From contig QQUB01000125.1 of assembly GCA_008501835.1 (NCBI GenBank), positions 1-13,763 of the forward strand: a stretch of 13,763 nt of DNA, written 5' to 3'. Under the pieces are notes generated by a model. The model made no database searches. It had not been told where the DNA came from and saw nothing but the letters and a program-made list of their open reading frames with translations. The stretch is from Bacteroidota bacterium (GTDB lineage Bacteria > Bacteroidota > Bacteroidia > Chitinophagales > Saprospiraceae). A program made the position numbers and the translations under genes. This document shows, piece after piece, positions 8,182-13,763 of the stretch. How positions within the stretch are numbered: the first letter of the stretch is position 1; each line of letters begins with the position of its first letter.

Positions 8182-8220
8182 AAAATTTTCTGCGGTAAAA
8201 AATGCAGAAAATTTTCTGCA
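8182..8220. promoter_or_regulatory. 18-bp perfect palindrome and direct repeat before a T9SS-cargo gene
   Basis: TGCAGAAAATTTTCTGCA at 8203-8220 is an exact palindrome. Its right part, AAAATTTTCTGC, recurs as a direct repeat at 8182-8193, 26 bases away. Both lie within 50 bases of the ATG at 8174 on the minus strand. The symmetry and doubled site suggest a dimeric repressor operator, or the foot of an mRNA hairpin close to the start. No regulator is assigned. Confidence 0.4.
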
Positions 8221-8249
8221 CAGATGTAACCGCTTCGCTCTCCCATGAA

Positions 8250-8292
8250 ATTTTTTAATCATCCCCCTATGTGAAATTTATGATTAAAAAAT
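8250..8292. terminator. A/T-rich inverted repeat, possible terminator of the 8403-9557 gene
   Basis: Perfect 13-base arms at 8250-8262 and 8280-8292 (minus-strand core ATGATTAAAAAAT) around a 17-base loop containing CCCCC. It lies about 110 bases past the stop of the 8403-9557 gene and 75 bases before the start of the next gene. The stem is almost all A/T, so it is a weak terminator candidate; an operator is equally possible. Confidence 0.35.
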
Positions 8293-8402
8293 ATCAGGGT
8301 CGTTTCATTTGTTTAAAAATTTATGGTTGAATTTAAGGGTATCCAATTTTGAACTCAAGTTCTCAAAGCCCATATTGGGCTAATCTCCGACATAGCATCC
8401 AA

Positions 8403-9557
8403 TTACCCGAGGAGGAACCAAATTATTCCACTCATCATCAAAAATACTACATTGGAAATAGCTACCCTTAGTAAAAAATCATTGGTCAGGGTTTCTTTTC
8501 TATCCACCAGGATCCTGCTTCCAAGCAGTACAAATAAGGTAACGAAATGGAAACCCGACAAAAAACCATTCAGATCGGAAGTCAGTCTTTTCTTAAAACT
8601 GACCCCATCAATCCTGACATCTTTCACAGACCGAAATACCGGGCTGTAAGTGATTTCCATATCCAGGTTTTCTTTTTTGTGAAAGGTAAAATCGGAAATA
8701 CTAAACCGTAATCCTTTTTTGGTCAGGTACCCGCCGCCTGTTGGCGTGGTATGGTTTCGATACCATTGTTGATTAGTTTTGATTTCGGCTAATTGATCCA
8801 CGGTCGTTTGGGGAGACAAAAAATAAAAGTCAAAGACGTACAGAGACATAATTATCACCAGTACACTTTGAACCACTAAAAATGCGGTTTTTACGAGGCT
8901 TTTCTTTTCGGTCACATTTATTTCCGAATTTGGAACAGACCATTCTACTGGATCTGGTTGGATGTACCTGGCTTTGGTTTCATTAAACAGGTTCCAAACT
9001 TCAATTACATTGCCAATAGACTCGAAAGTAGGGTGATAACGCAATCGCCCGGAGTGAAATTCCTCGGTTTTAAAGTCAACCTGTTCTTTTACAAAGAAGT
9101 GGAGCACCCCGCTTTTATCATGATATTCTTCATAGGATGCCTTTACGATGTTTTCGAAGGGGATAAAATGGTAGTGAATTTTCCTCCGGCTTTTACCTAA
9201 TCGAAAAAACAACCCATCACGGGTAATCATGTATTGGGTGCGTTGTCGGTAATTATCATTGAGATAATTGACGAGAAAAGGCAATATCAATCCAATGACA
9301 AAAATGGCCAGTTTTATCATCAGGATTCCTTCCATTTTTACCATGGACAAAATAATGGCAAGGATAAAAAAAGTGAGCAGAAAAATAAACAAATCTTCCA
9401 GGCCTCCTAAAACCAAATAGATAAACCCTTTTTTTGCATTGGGTCTAAAGTCTCGTTTTTGCGGTCCGCCTTGCCACAGGACTTCCTCCGGATGATGGAT
9501 ATAATAAAGCCATTTATGAACTGACTCGTCTTCGCTGGCCAGGATTTTGTTTTTCAT
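8403..9557 (-). CDS. Membrane protein with PH-like (bPH/YdbS-type) domain, function unknown
   Basis: 384 residues, not recognised as a named protein. Seen: a cytoplasmic-looking N-terminus (1-42) with a WLYYIHHPEEVLWQG segment of the kind seen before bacterial PH domains; hydrophobic helices at about 44-72 and 78-98; residues 103-200 with RTQYMITRDGLFFRLGKSRRKIHYHFIPFENI, the usual strand pattern of a bacterial PH (DUF304/YdbS) domain; a third helix 222-246; a soluble region 250-330 rich in charged residues; helices at about 333-350 and 362-383. ATG start at 9557. It follows the Fic gene by 54 bases on the same strand, with no terminator visible between them, so cotranscription with the XRE/Fic pair is plausible. 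Possible role: membrane-associated sensor or effector, inferred from topology only. Confidence 0.85.
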   Translation of the reverse strand: MKNKILASEDESVHKWLYYIHHPEEVLWQGGPQKRDFRPNAKKGFIYLVLGGLEDLFIFLLTFFILAIILSMVKMEGILMIKLAIFVIGLILPFLVNYLNDNYRQRTQYMITRDGLFFRLGKSRRKIHYHFIPFENIVKASYEEYHDKSGVLHFFVKEQVDFKTEEFHSGRLRYHPTFESIGNVIEVWNLFNETKARYIQPDPVEWSVPNSEINVTEKKSLVKTAFLVVQSVLVIIMSLYVFDFYFLSPQTTVDQLAEIKTNQQWYRNHTTPTGGGYLTKKGLRFSISDFTFHKKENLDMEITYSPVFRSVKDVRIDGVSFKKRLTSDLNGFLSGFHFVTLFVLLGSRILVDRKETLTNDFLLRVAISNVVFLMMSGIIWFLLG

Positions 9558-9611
9558 TTTTGCTTTTTATGGTTGGCGACAATGGGTAGAAACACCTAGT
9601 CACATAGTTAT

Positions 9612-10208
9612 CTATCCTCGGGCAAACTCCAGCAGTGGTTCAATCTTTCCTACATCCGCCAGCTTCACTGCCGAAATGTACTTTCTCCTCGTTTCATCCG
9701 GTTTGACCATATTGGAATGATGCCAGGAAAATACCGGTTGCTCAAAAATGGTCTCGATTATGATGTCTGCCATGAGGCGGGAATGTCTGCCGTTTCCATT
9801 TGGAAAACAATGAATACTGACCAGCCTGTGTTTGAACCTGATGGCAATTTCGTCTGGAGGGTAAGTTTCATTTTCAATCCAGTATAAGGTATCATCCAAC
9901 AGGCATTTGAGCTCTATTCCAATAACAAACCAGTCTACGCCAATATTCTTTCCCGTTGTCCGGAACTGGCCTGCCCAATTCCAGACATCTCCGTACATTT
10001 TTTTGTGGAGTTGCCTGACAAATGATTCTGAAAGGATTTCCTCCTTCCTGAATTTTTTAGAGATCGTCCAGATTACTGCTTTTTCTATATTCAATTGTTC
10101 CAGCTCATCCAGTTCCCCCTGGGTGGTAATCGACTTTACGATCAAGCCTTCCTTTTCATCTTCATCCAGCGGGGTCTGGCCGTCGTGGTATTCGAGTTTT
10201 AATCCCAT
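9612..10208 (-). CDS. Fic/DOC family protein, mobile mystery protein B
   Basis: 198 residues. The Fic core motif HCFPNGNGRHSR is at 133-144, fitting HxFx(D/E/N)GNGRxxR; Fic proteins generally transfer AMP or another nucleotide moiety to target proteins through the motif His. The motif has Asn137 where many AMPylators have Asp or Glu for metal binding; Asn at this place is, from memory, common in this subfamily. The start (GLKLEYHDGQTPLDEDEKEG), the ELDELEQLNIEKA helix and HKKMYGDVWNWAG at 68-80 match mobile mystery protein B (TIGR02613). No clear (S/T)xxxE(G/N) inhibitory motif was found. Its ATG lies inside the 3' end of the upstream XRE gene (10-base overlap), indicating translational coupling. 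Probably the effector (toxin-like) half of a pair; the target is unknown. Confidence 0.94.
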   Translation of the reverse strand: MGLKLEYHDGQTPLDEDEKEGLIVKSITTQGELDELEQLNIEKAVIWTISKKFRKEEILSESFVRQLHKKMYGDVWNWAGQFRTTGKNIGVDWFVIGIELKCLLDDTLYWIENETYPPDEIAIRFKHRLVSIHCFPNGNGRHSRLMADIIIETIFEQPVFSWHHSNMVKPDETRRKYISAVKLADVGKIEPLLEFARG

Positions 10209-10660
10209 AACGATTTGCGCATTTCCCGTTTGATCTCATCTGTCAATTCTTCCACTGCCTTTTCTATGTTTTTGTCACTGGTACCCTGGTCTTCAAGTTT
10301 CATGTTCTGATTAGTACGCATGACTATTCTTATAGCCAGTTTCCGGGCCTTGGAATCCACCAATTTCTCGATGGATCCTTCATTAGGTACAAATCCGTAA
10401 ACAAACTGCATATCAAGGGCTTTCGCAACGCCTTTTAAAGTTTTTATGGAAACAGCTCCATGGGCCTCCCTTTGTTCCAGACGCTGAACCCCCTGGGAAG
10501 ACATATTCAATTTCCTGCCTAACTGGGACAACGTCATATTCAAGGTCGTGCGGATGGTCCGGACCCACCCCTGGGGCGGCACCTGCACATCTTTAACAGG
10601 AATAAAGGGCTTCAGCTTCCTGTCCAGTTGTTCGATCAGTAATTTATTTTGATTTCGCAT
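10199..10660 (-). CDS. XRE-type regulator, mobile mystery protein A
   Basis: 153 residues. A helix-turn-helix of the XRE/Cro type spans about 32-88, with GWVRTIRTTLNMTLSQLGRK, then MSSQGVQRLEQRE as the recognition part and SIKTLKGVAKALDMQFVYGFVP closing the domain. The C-terminal half (100-153) is charged and helical. The N-terminal LDRKLKPF and this HTH arrangement match mobile mystery protein A (TIGR02612), a family regularly found directly upstream of mobile mystery protein B, as here. Inferred role: repressor of its own operon and antitoxin-like partner of the Fic protein. The upstream region contains an inverted repeat suited to autoregulation. Confidence 0.94.
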   Translation of the reverse strand: MRNQNKLLIEQLDRKLKPFIPVKDVQVPPQGWVRTIRTTLNMTLSQLGRKLNMSSQGVQRLEQREAHGAVSIKTLKGVAKALDMQFVYGFVPNEGSIEKLVDSKARKLAIRIVMRTNQNMKLEDQGTSDKNIEKAVEELTDEIKREMRKSLWD

Positions 10661-10661
10661 A

Positions 10662-10704
10662 ATTCAACTAATTTCAATTACAAAAATAAACATATTAGTT
10701 GAAT
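10662..10704 (-). promoter_or_regulatory. Putative operator/promoter of the XRE-Fic operon
   Basis: ATTCAACTAAT (10662-10672) and ATTAGTTGAAT (10694-10704) form a perfect 11-base inverted repeat with a 21-base spacer, ending two bases before the XRE start codon. Between the arms the minus strand reads TATTTTTG (10688-10681), matching the Bacteroidota -7 element TAnnTTTG. A related 19-base copy (16 of 19 identical) of 10685-10703 lies at 10750-10768. A dimer bound to the arms would cover the promoter, suggesting autorepression. No good -33 element was found. Confidence 0.5.
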
Positions 10705-10777
10705 ATTGTTCAATCAAATTAAACTTAAACGTTTATTTTTTATGAAATTAATAAACAAATATGTTGAAAGACAGGCT

Positions 10778-11941
10778 CTAGGGTTTAAATGTTTCAAAAC
10801 CAGTTACACCCCTGCGTGCCAATCGTATCAGCAGTATTAGCAATAACGCAAAGACTCCCATATCCTGAAAATCAACAAACAGGTAATATCCAAGCATGAT
10901 CACCATGACCAACCCCAGGATCAATGCATAATAAAAGGAGAAGCGAGGCTTTTTCAGGTTGAAGACAAAAATGAAATGCAATGGAGTGAGCCATAGCAGA
11001 TCCGGATTATCGGTTGCCGGATCATGTGAAGAGAATAACCACATGAAAATTAGGACGAGACTTAGTAACCCGGCAATGGAGAAAAGCAGGATATCCAGCT
11101 TTCTGAAATCCATCTTTCTGCGATATTCCCAAAGGGTCAGGAAGAAAAAGAACAGAACGATGCCCCAGACGATAAAAGAACGTTTCAAAAAGGACTCCCC
11201 CGCCGCCGTCCTGACATGGAGGGTCTCCGTTCTTTTCACCAAAGGTTTTTCTCCTATAAAGGCATGGTCCAGGGCTGCCTTGTAATTGTCCGGCAGAAAA
11301 CTGTACTGTTCAAAAGAGGGTACCTTATCCGTTTTATTCCCAAAGATCAGGTTGACACCAACCGTGGTGAGTGCTCCCCGGGACAGGTGTGTATTCAGGT
11401 AATTCCTGTAAGTTTTATTCCTGTCCACAAAAGAAGTATCATAACGGACGACACTACCGATCGCCCTGTCCATCAGATCTTTTGTTTTGGTGGTACAGTT
11501 CCAGCGGATAAAATCGTATATGTAGTATTTATTCTCCGGCAGACTGGCTTCCTGCAACAGGTCGTAAATCGTTTGGACCTGCAGACTATCAAGGTCCAGC
11601 ACTTGCCGGTAGATGGTCCGGTCCTCCCTTTCCTGGTATCTCTCCAGAAACCCTTCGTAGGATTTAATCCCCAGGTAATACTTAAGCGATCCTCTAAGGT
11701 ATTTGACATAAAAGAATGGGATATTAAAGTTGAAGGTCCCGAAATTATAAACCTCATGCAGGTCCAGTTCCGGATCGATAACCTCAAGCCCCGTGTGCCC
11801 GAACCTGGAGGTCATGGAACTGCCTGGACCGCAGGTGAGGATATTGATCTGGGCGGAAGAAGATAAGGTGGTGGATTGATTGAATCCAGTATTACTTAAT
11901 AGGAAGAAAAACAATATTGAAAGGGTTAGCTTTTTGACCAT
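10778..11941 (-). CDS. DUF4105 (Lnb N-terminal domain) membrane protein, candidate lipoprotein N-acyltransferase
   Basis: 387 residues from the ATG at 11941; an in-frame GTG at 11995 would add 18 residues made from a repeat and is rejected. Seen: an N-terminal hydrophobic signal/anchor (3-19); a periplasmic domain about 30-240 with ILTCGPGSSMTSRFGHTGLE, LHEVYNFGTFNF, KYLRGSLKYYLG and YIYDFIRWNCTT, the conserved blocks of DUF4105; then hydrophobic helices near 255-271, 281-303, 315-328, 335-355 and 360-374. This order (periplasmic DUF4105 followed by five helices) is that of Lnb, the enzyme reported to N-acylate lipoproteins in Bacteroides, which lacks Lnt. His49 and Cys149 are the natural candidates for a Cys-His catalytic pair (inference). 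Bacteroidota may carry several paralogues, so the exact role is uncertain. Confidence 0.85.
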   Translation of the reverse strand: MVKKLTLSILFFFLLSNTGFNQSTTLSSSAQINILTCGPGSSMTSRFGHTGLEVIDPELDLHEVYNFGTFNFNIPFFYVKYLRGSLKYYLGIKSYEGFLERYQEREDRTIYRQVLDLDSLQVQTIYDLLQEASLPENKYYIYDFIRWNCTTKTKDLMDRAIGSVVRYDTSFVDRNKTYRNYLNTHLSRGALTTVGVNLIFGNKTDKVPSFEQYSFLPDNYKAALDHAFIGEKPLVKRTETLHVRTAAGESFLKRSFIVWGIVLFFFFLTLWEYRRKMDFRKLDILLFSIAGLLSLVLIFMWLFSSHDPATDNPDLLWLTPLHFIFVFNLKKPRFSFYYALILGLVMVIMLGYYLFVDFQDMGVFALLLILLIRLARRGVTGFETFKP

Positions 11942-11955
11942 TGCGACTATATGAA

Positions 11956-11999
11956 CTATGTGACTATGTGTTAAATTTAATAACCACAAAGTCACATAG
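11956..11999. repeat. Inverted repeat of CTATGTGA words
   Basis: CTATGTGACTATGTG (11956-11970) and CACAAAGTCACATAG (11985-11999) are complementary at 14 of 15 positions around a 14-base A/T loop, 15 bases upstream of the DUF4105 start codon. The transcribed leader could fold just before the start codon. The word CACATAG also occurs at 9600-9606, in the gap after the Fic gene. Confidence 0.65.
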
Positions 12000-12052
12000 A
12001 GAATTTTTTAGGGAATAAACTCTAAAAACCTGCATGGAATTAAAAAAACCTT

Positions 12053-12060
12053 TATATTTG
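12053..12060 (+). promoter_or_regulatory. -7 promoter element of tRNA-Cys
   Basis: TATATTTG is an exact match to the Bacteroidota -7 consensus TAnnTTTG, 49 bases before the first tRNA base, so transcription would begin around 12066 and leave a leader of roughly 45 bases for removal. A -33 TTTG is not obvious. Confidence 0.5.
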
Positions 12061-12109
12061 CGTTCGCTTTTGGAATAGAGGTTTTGACGAAAGCCTTTTT
12101 TCCTGGAAT

Positions 12110-12180
12110 GGTCGGGTGGCCGAGCGGTTAGGCAGGGCTCTGCAAAAGCTCGTACGGCGGTTCGAATCCGCTCCCGACCT
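12110..12180 (+). tRNA. tRNA-Cys (GCA)
   Basis: 71-base cloverleaf: acceptor arms GGTCGGG (12110-12116) and CCCGACC (12173-12179) pair fully; the D arm is GCC...GGC; the anticodon stem GGGCT/AGCTC has one G-U pair and encloses loop CTGCAAA with anticodon GCA; the T arm carries TTCGAAT. Discriminator base T (12180) as expected for Cys; CCA is not encoded. A strong terminator follows directly. Confidence 0.97.
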
Positions 12181-12190
12181 CAAGACAATT

Positions 12191-12225
12191 AAAAGCCTTT
12201 TCACTTTTGTGAAGAGGCTTTTTTT
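12191..12225 (+). terminator. Intrinsic terminator of tRNA-Cys
   Basis: AAAAGCCTTTTCAC (12191-12204) and GTGAAGAGGCTTTT (12209-12222) form a 14-base stem with one T-G wobble and a TTTT loop, running into a T-tract to 12225. It begins 10 bases after the tRNA. Confidence 0.85.
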
Positions 12226-12348
12226 GTTAGAACTCCGTCAGAAATCTCATTTCTGTAAGCTGGCTTCATAAAAAGAAGGCAAGCCGAAGGCGCAAGCTTT
12301 TTTGGCTTTGGAACTCCCTACAATAACCGGATCATTCCAATAACACAT

Positions 12349-12391
12349 TCCCAACCTTAAGACAATAAAAACCCTTCTCCCTTTTGTAATG
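12349..12391 (+). pseudogene. Degenerate copy of the tRNA-Cys 3' end plus its downstream flank
   Basis: 12349-12391 matches 12172-12214 without gaps at 35 of 43 positions, an exact offset of 177 bases. The copy begins TCCCAACCTTAAGACAAT against TCCCGACCTCAAGACAAT at the real tRNA, so it covers the acceptor 3' strand, the discriminator and the first arm of the terminator. The hairpin potential is lost. Upstream, TTCCAAT at 12335-12341 may be the T-loop remnant; the rest of the tRNA is not recognisable. It may be an old tandem duplication or the scar of an element inserted at the tRNA 3' end. Confidence 0.5.
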
Positions 12392-12548
12392 CATTTCGTC
12401 TGGATAATGATTACTTAGACACCCGGCCTTTCCCCATTTCCATCCTGTAATTTGGGTTGCCCTAACAGTACAGCAATTATGCCTTAAAAGACTTCTCCGA
12501 GGTTAAATAAATCCACACTATTTAACATAAAATGAACCCGAAAAAATC

Positions 12549-12569
12549 AGGCCTAAACCTTTTAGGCTT
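12549..12569 (+). terminator. Short hairpin with T-tract
   Basis: GCCTAAA (12551-12557), loop CCT and TTTAGGC (12561-12567) pair perfectly, extended by two outer pairs and followed by TTTTCG within the sequence. It looks like a weak intrinsic terminator reading rightward, but no gene lies just before it; it could end an unrecognised small RNA or act in the leader of the downstream gene. Confidence 0.3.
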
Positions 12570-12765
12570 TTCGCCTTGTTAATGATCAAAAAAATGATAA
12601 TTATTTCATATAATGGGAGTAAAAAATGCCATACAATTAACTGATAATCAATTGATTAAAAAAAGGACAAGTTTATCTTAAAATAAGTTCTTTTTTTCGA
12701 TACGAAATTTACAAAAGTACCTATATTGCGGCGTTTTTCAGACTAAACGAAGTAAACCTAAACTT

Positions 12766-13763
12766 ATGAAAAGATCATTGAAATTTGGTTTTATCGCTAT
12801 CCTCATTTTATCCAGCGTTACAACCTATGCTCAGCAGGAAAGTGAATTAACAATGGGCGCACAGGTACGGCCCAGGGCAGAATTCAGGAACGGCTTTAAA
12901 ACCCTGACAGAAGAAGGCAAAGATGCTGCCTTTTTTATAGAACAGCGCACTCGACTATTTGCCGATTACAATGCTAAAAAATTCCGTGTACACCTCAATA
13001 TTCAGGATGTTCGTATATGGGGTAATGTCAATCAAATTTACAAAGATGACGCGGCCCTCAGCAATATCTATGAAGCATGGGGAGAATATCGTTTCAACTC
13101 AATGTGGTCCACTAAAATGGGACGCATGGCTTTGGATTATGACAATGCGCGCTTTTTTGGCAACCTAGGCTGGGCAGCACAAGGCCGCAGCCACGACGCT
13201 TTTCTGATAAAATATACAAAAGAAGAACTTAAATTCGATTTAGGTCTGGCCTTTAACCAAACAGGTTTTGAGCCTACAAAACTCTCAGGCACTTTTTACA
13301 ACCGCAACAATTATAAAAACATGCAGTTCGTTTGGATCAATAAATCATTTGGAGATTTAAATGTATCTGCACTGGCCCAGAATGATGGTCGGCAAGTGCA
13401 AGCAGATTCTACTACTGCTTACCGTCAAACGCTTGCGTTGATCCCAACCTATAAGGCAGAAAAAATATCAGTAGGCGCAGAACTTTATTATCAAATGGGA
13501 CAAAATGCCCTTGATAATGACGTCAGTGCTTATCTGTTGGCTGTGAATTTTACCTATAAAACAAAACTTACACCAATTACTATAGGCGTAGATCATACCA
13601 GCGGTACTGGAGTTGATGATGCCCTTAAAGGGGAGGTCAAATCTTTTGCACCTCTTTATGGTACTAATCACAAATTCTACGGTTTCATGGATTATTTCTA
13701 TGTTGGTAATGGCCATGCTAATGCAGGATTGACAGATATCTACCTGAAAACAAAATTCAAAGT
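12766..13763 (+). CDS. Alginate-export-like outer membrane beta-barrel protein (5' part, runs off the edge)
   Basis: The frame opens at the ATG at 12766 and stays open to the window end (332 codons), so the 3' part is missing; family members usually have about 400-450 residues. Seen: signal peptide MKRSLKFGFIAILILSSVTT with cleavage after YA at 22; a mature start LTMGAQVRPRAEFRNGF; then alternating amphipathic strands with aromatic girdle residues, such as RLFADYNAKKFRVHLNIQDV, IYEAWGEYRF, MGRMALDYDNARFFGN and, from residue 299, GTNHKFYGFMDYF. These match the Alginate_exp (PF13372) type barrel of Bacteroidota. The family name comes from Pseudomonas AlgE; in Bacteroidota the cargo is generally unknown, so this is best called a porin-like channel. 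It is on the opposite strand to the sulfatases and separately regulated. Confidence 0.88.
   Translation, partial: MKRSLKFGFIAILILSSVTTYAQQESELTMGAQVRPRAEFRNGFKTLTEEGKDAAFFIEQRTRLFADYNAKKFRVHLNIQDVRIWGNVNQIYKDDAALSNIYEAWGEYRFNSMWSTKMGRMALDYDNARFFGNLGWAAQGRSHDAFLIKYTKEELKFDLGLAFNQTGFEPTKLSGTFYNRNNYKNMQFVWINKSFGDLNVSALAQNDGRQVQADSTTAYRQTLALIPTYKAEKISVGAELYYQMGQNALDNDVSAYLLAVNFTYKTKLTPITIGVDHTSGTGVDDALKGEVKSFAPLYGTNHKFYGFMDYFYVGNGHANAGLTDIYLKTKFK

Larger units (their letters stand above)
12226..12765. other. Gene-poor region between tRNA-Cys and the barrel protein gene
   Basis: 540 bases with no convincing coding frame. Contents: a perfect 7-base hairpin CAGAAAT-CTC-ATTTCTG (12239-12255); a degenerate copy of the tRNA 3' end (separate entry); a hairpin at 12549-12569; the perfect palindrome TAATCAATTGATTA (12645-12658); and TATATTGC at 12722-12729, a near match to a -7 element 37 bases before the start codon of the downstream gene. 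Confidence 0.5.

Noticed and set aside
8175..8246. 24-codon upstream extension of the propeller gene
   Set aside because: It would precede a textbook signal peptide and reads through the palindrome; the start is at 8174.
11216..11866. 216-codon open frame opposite the DUF4105 gene
   Set aside because: Antisense shadow of a gene with clear family motifs; no independent features.
11942..11995. 18-codon GTG-initiated extension of the DUF4105 gene
   Set aside because: Its residues come from the CTATGTGA inverted repeat, and the ATG at 11941 begins a normal signal sequence.
12532..12582. 16-codon plus-strand frame (MNPKKSGLNLLGFSPC) over the 12549-12569 hairpin, a possible leader peptide
   Set aside because: Very short, no start context and no repeated regulatory codons; likely chance, though the hairpin itself is real.
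13468..13716. 82-codon minus-strand frame at the right end
   Set aside because: Overlaps the barrel protein, whose plus-strand frame is open from 12766 to the edge with a signal peptide.

Overview
The window looks like a chromosomal segment of a member of the Bacteroidota, probably a free-living polysaccharide degrader (Saprospiraceae-like; the family is a guess). The clues are two cell-surface proteins with type IX secretion (T9SS) C-terminal sorting domains, two lipoprotein sulfatases, a mobile mystery protein A/B pair, a DUF4105/Lnb-type membrane protein of a kind found in this phylum, and TAnnTTTG-type -7 promoter elements.

Layout. From the left edge to about 11.9 kb every protein gene is on the minus strand. 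23-3687: two adjacent sulfatase genes, 1600-3687 transcribed first and 23-1588 second with an 11-base gap, so almost certainly one operon for desulfating sulfated glycans. 3688-4063: intergenic, with a GC-rich inverted repeat. 4064-4714: TrhA (hemolysin III/PAQR) membrane protein. 4730-4859: intergenic repeat element. 4860-6356 and 6513-8174: two secreted T9SS cargo proteins, a parallel beta-helix protein and a seven-repeat beta-propeller-like protein, separated by an intergenic element with nested direct and inverted repeats. 8175-8402: intergenic, with an 18-base perfect palindrome and a 13-base inverted repeat. 8403-9557, 9612-10208 and 10199-10660: a probable three-gene unit read as XRE-type regulator (mobile mystery A), Fic protein (mobile mystery B) and a five-helix membrane protein with a PH-like domain, preceded by operator-like inverted repeats. 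10778-11941: DUF4105 protein resembling the Bacteroidota lipoprotein N-acyltransferase Lnb.

On the plus strand lie tRNA-Cys(GCA) at 12110-12180 with its own promoter and terminator, a 540-base gene-poor stretch holding a decayed copy of the tRNA 3' end and its downstream flank, and the 5' part of an alginate-export-like outer membrane barrel protein that runs off the right edge (12766-13763).

How they fit together: the sulfatases, the beta-helix protein and possibly the barrel protein suggest use of sulfated or acidic polysaccharides, although they are not one operon. The lipoprotein sulfatases would be natural substrates of an Lnb-type enzyme. The Fic/XRE pair is the accessory, mobile-looking part. 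Most notable observations: (1) the first sulfatase ends at an in-frame stop inside a C-terminal domain it shares with its neighbour, and the reading frame seems to continue past the stop; (2) four intergenic gaps hold different short word-like repeat elements, one bounded by inverted and direct repeats; (3) there is a degenerate duplication of the tRNA-Cys 3' end; (4) an uncharacterised PH-domain membrane protein may belong to the Fic/XRE operon.
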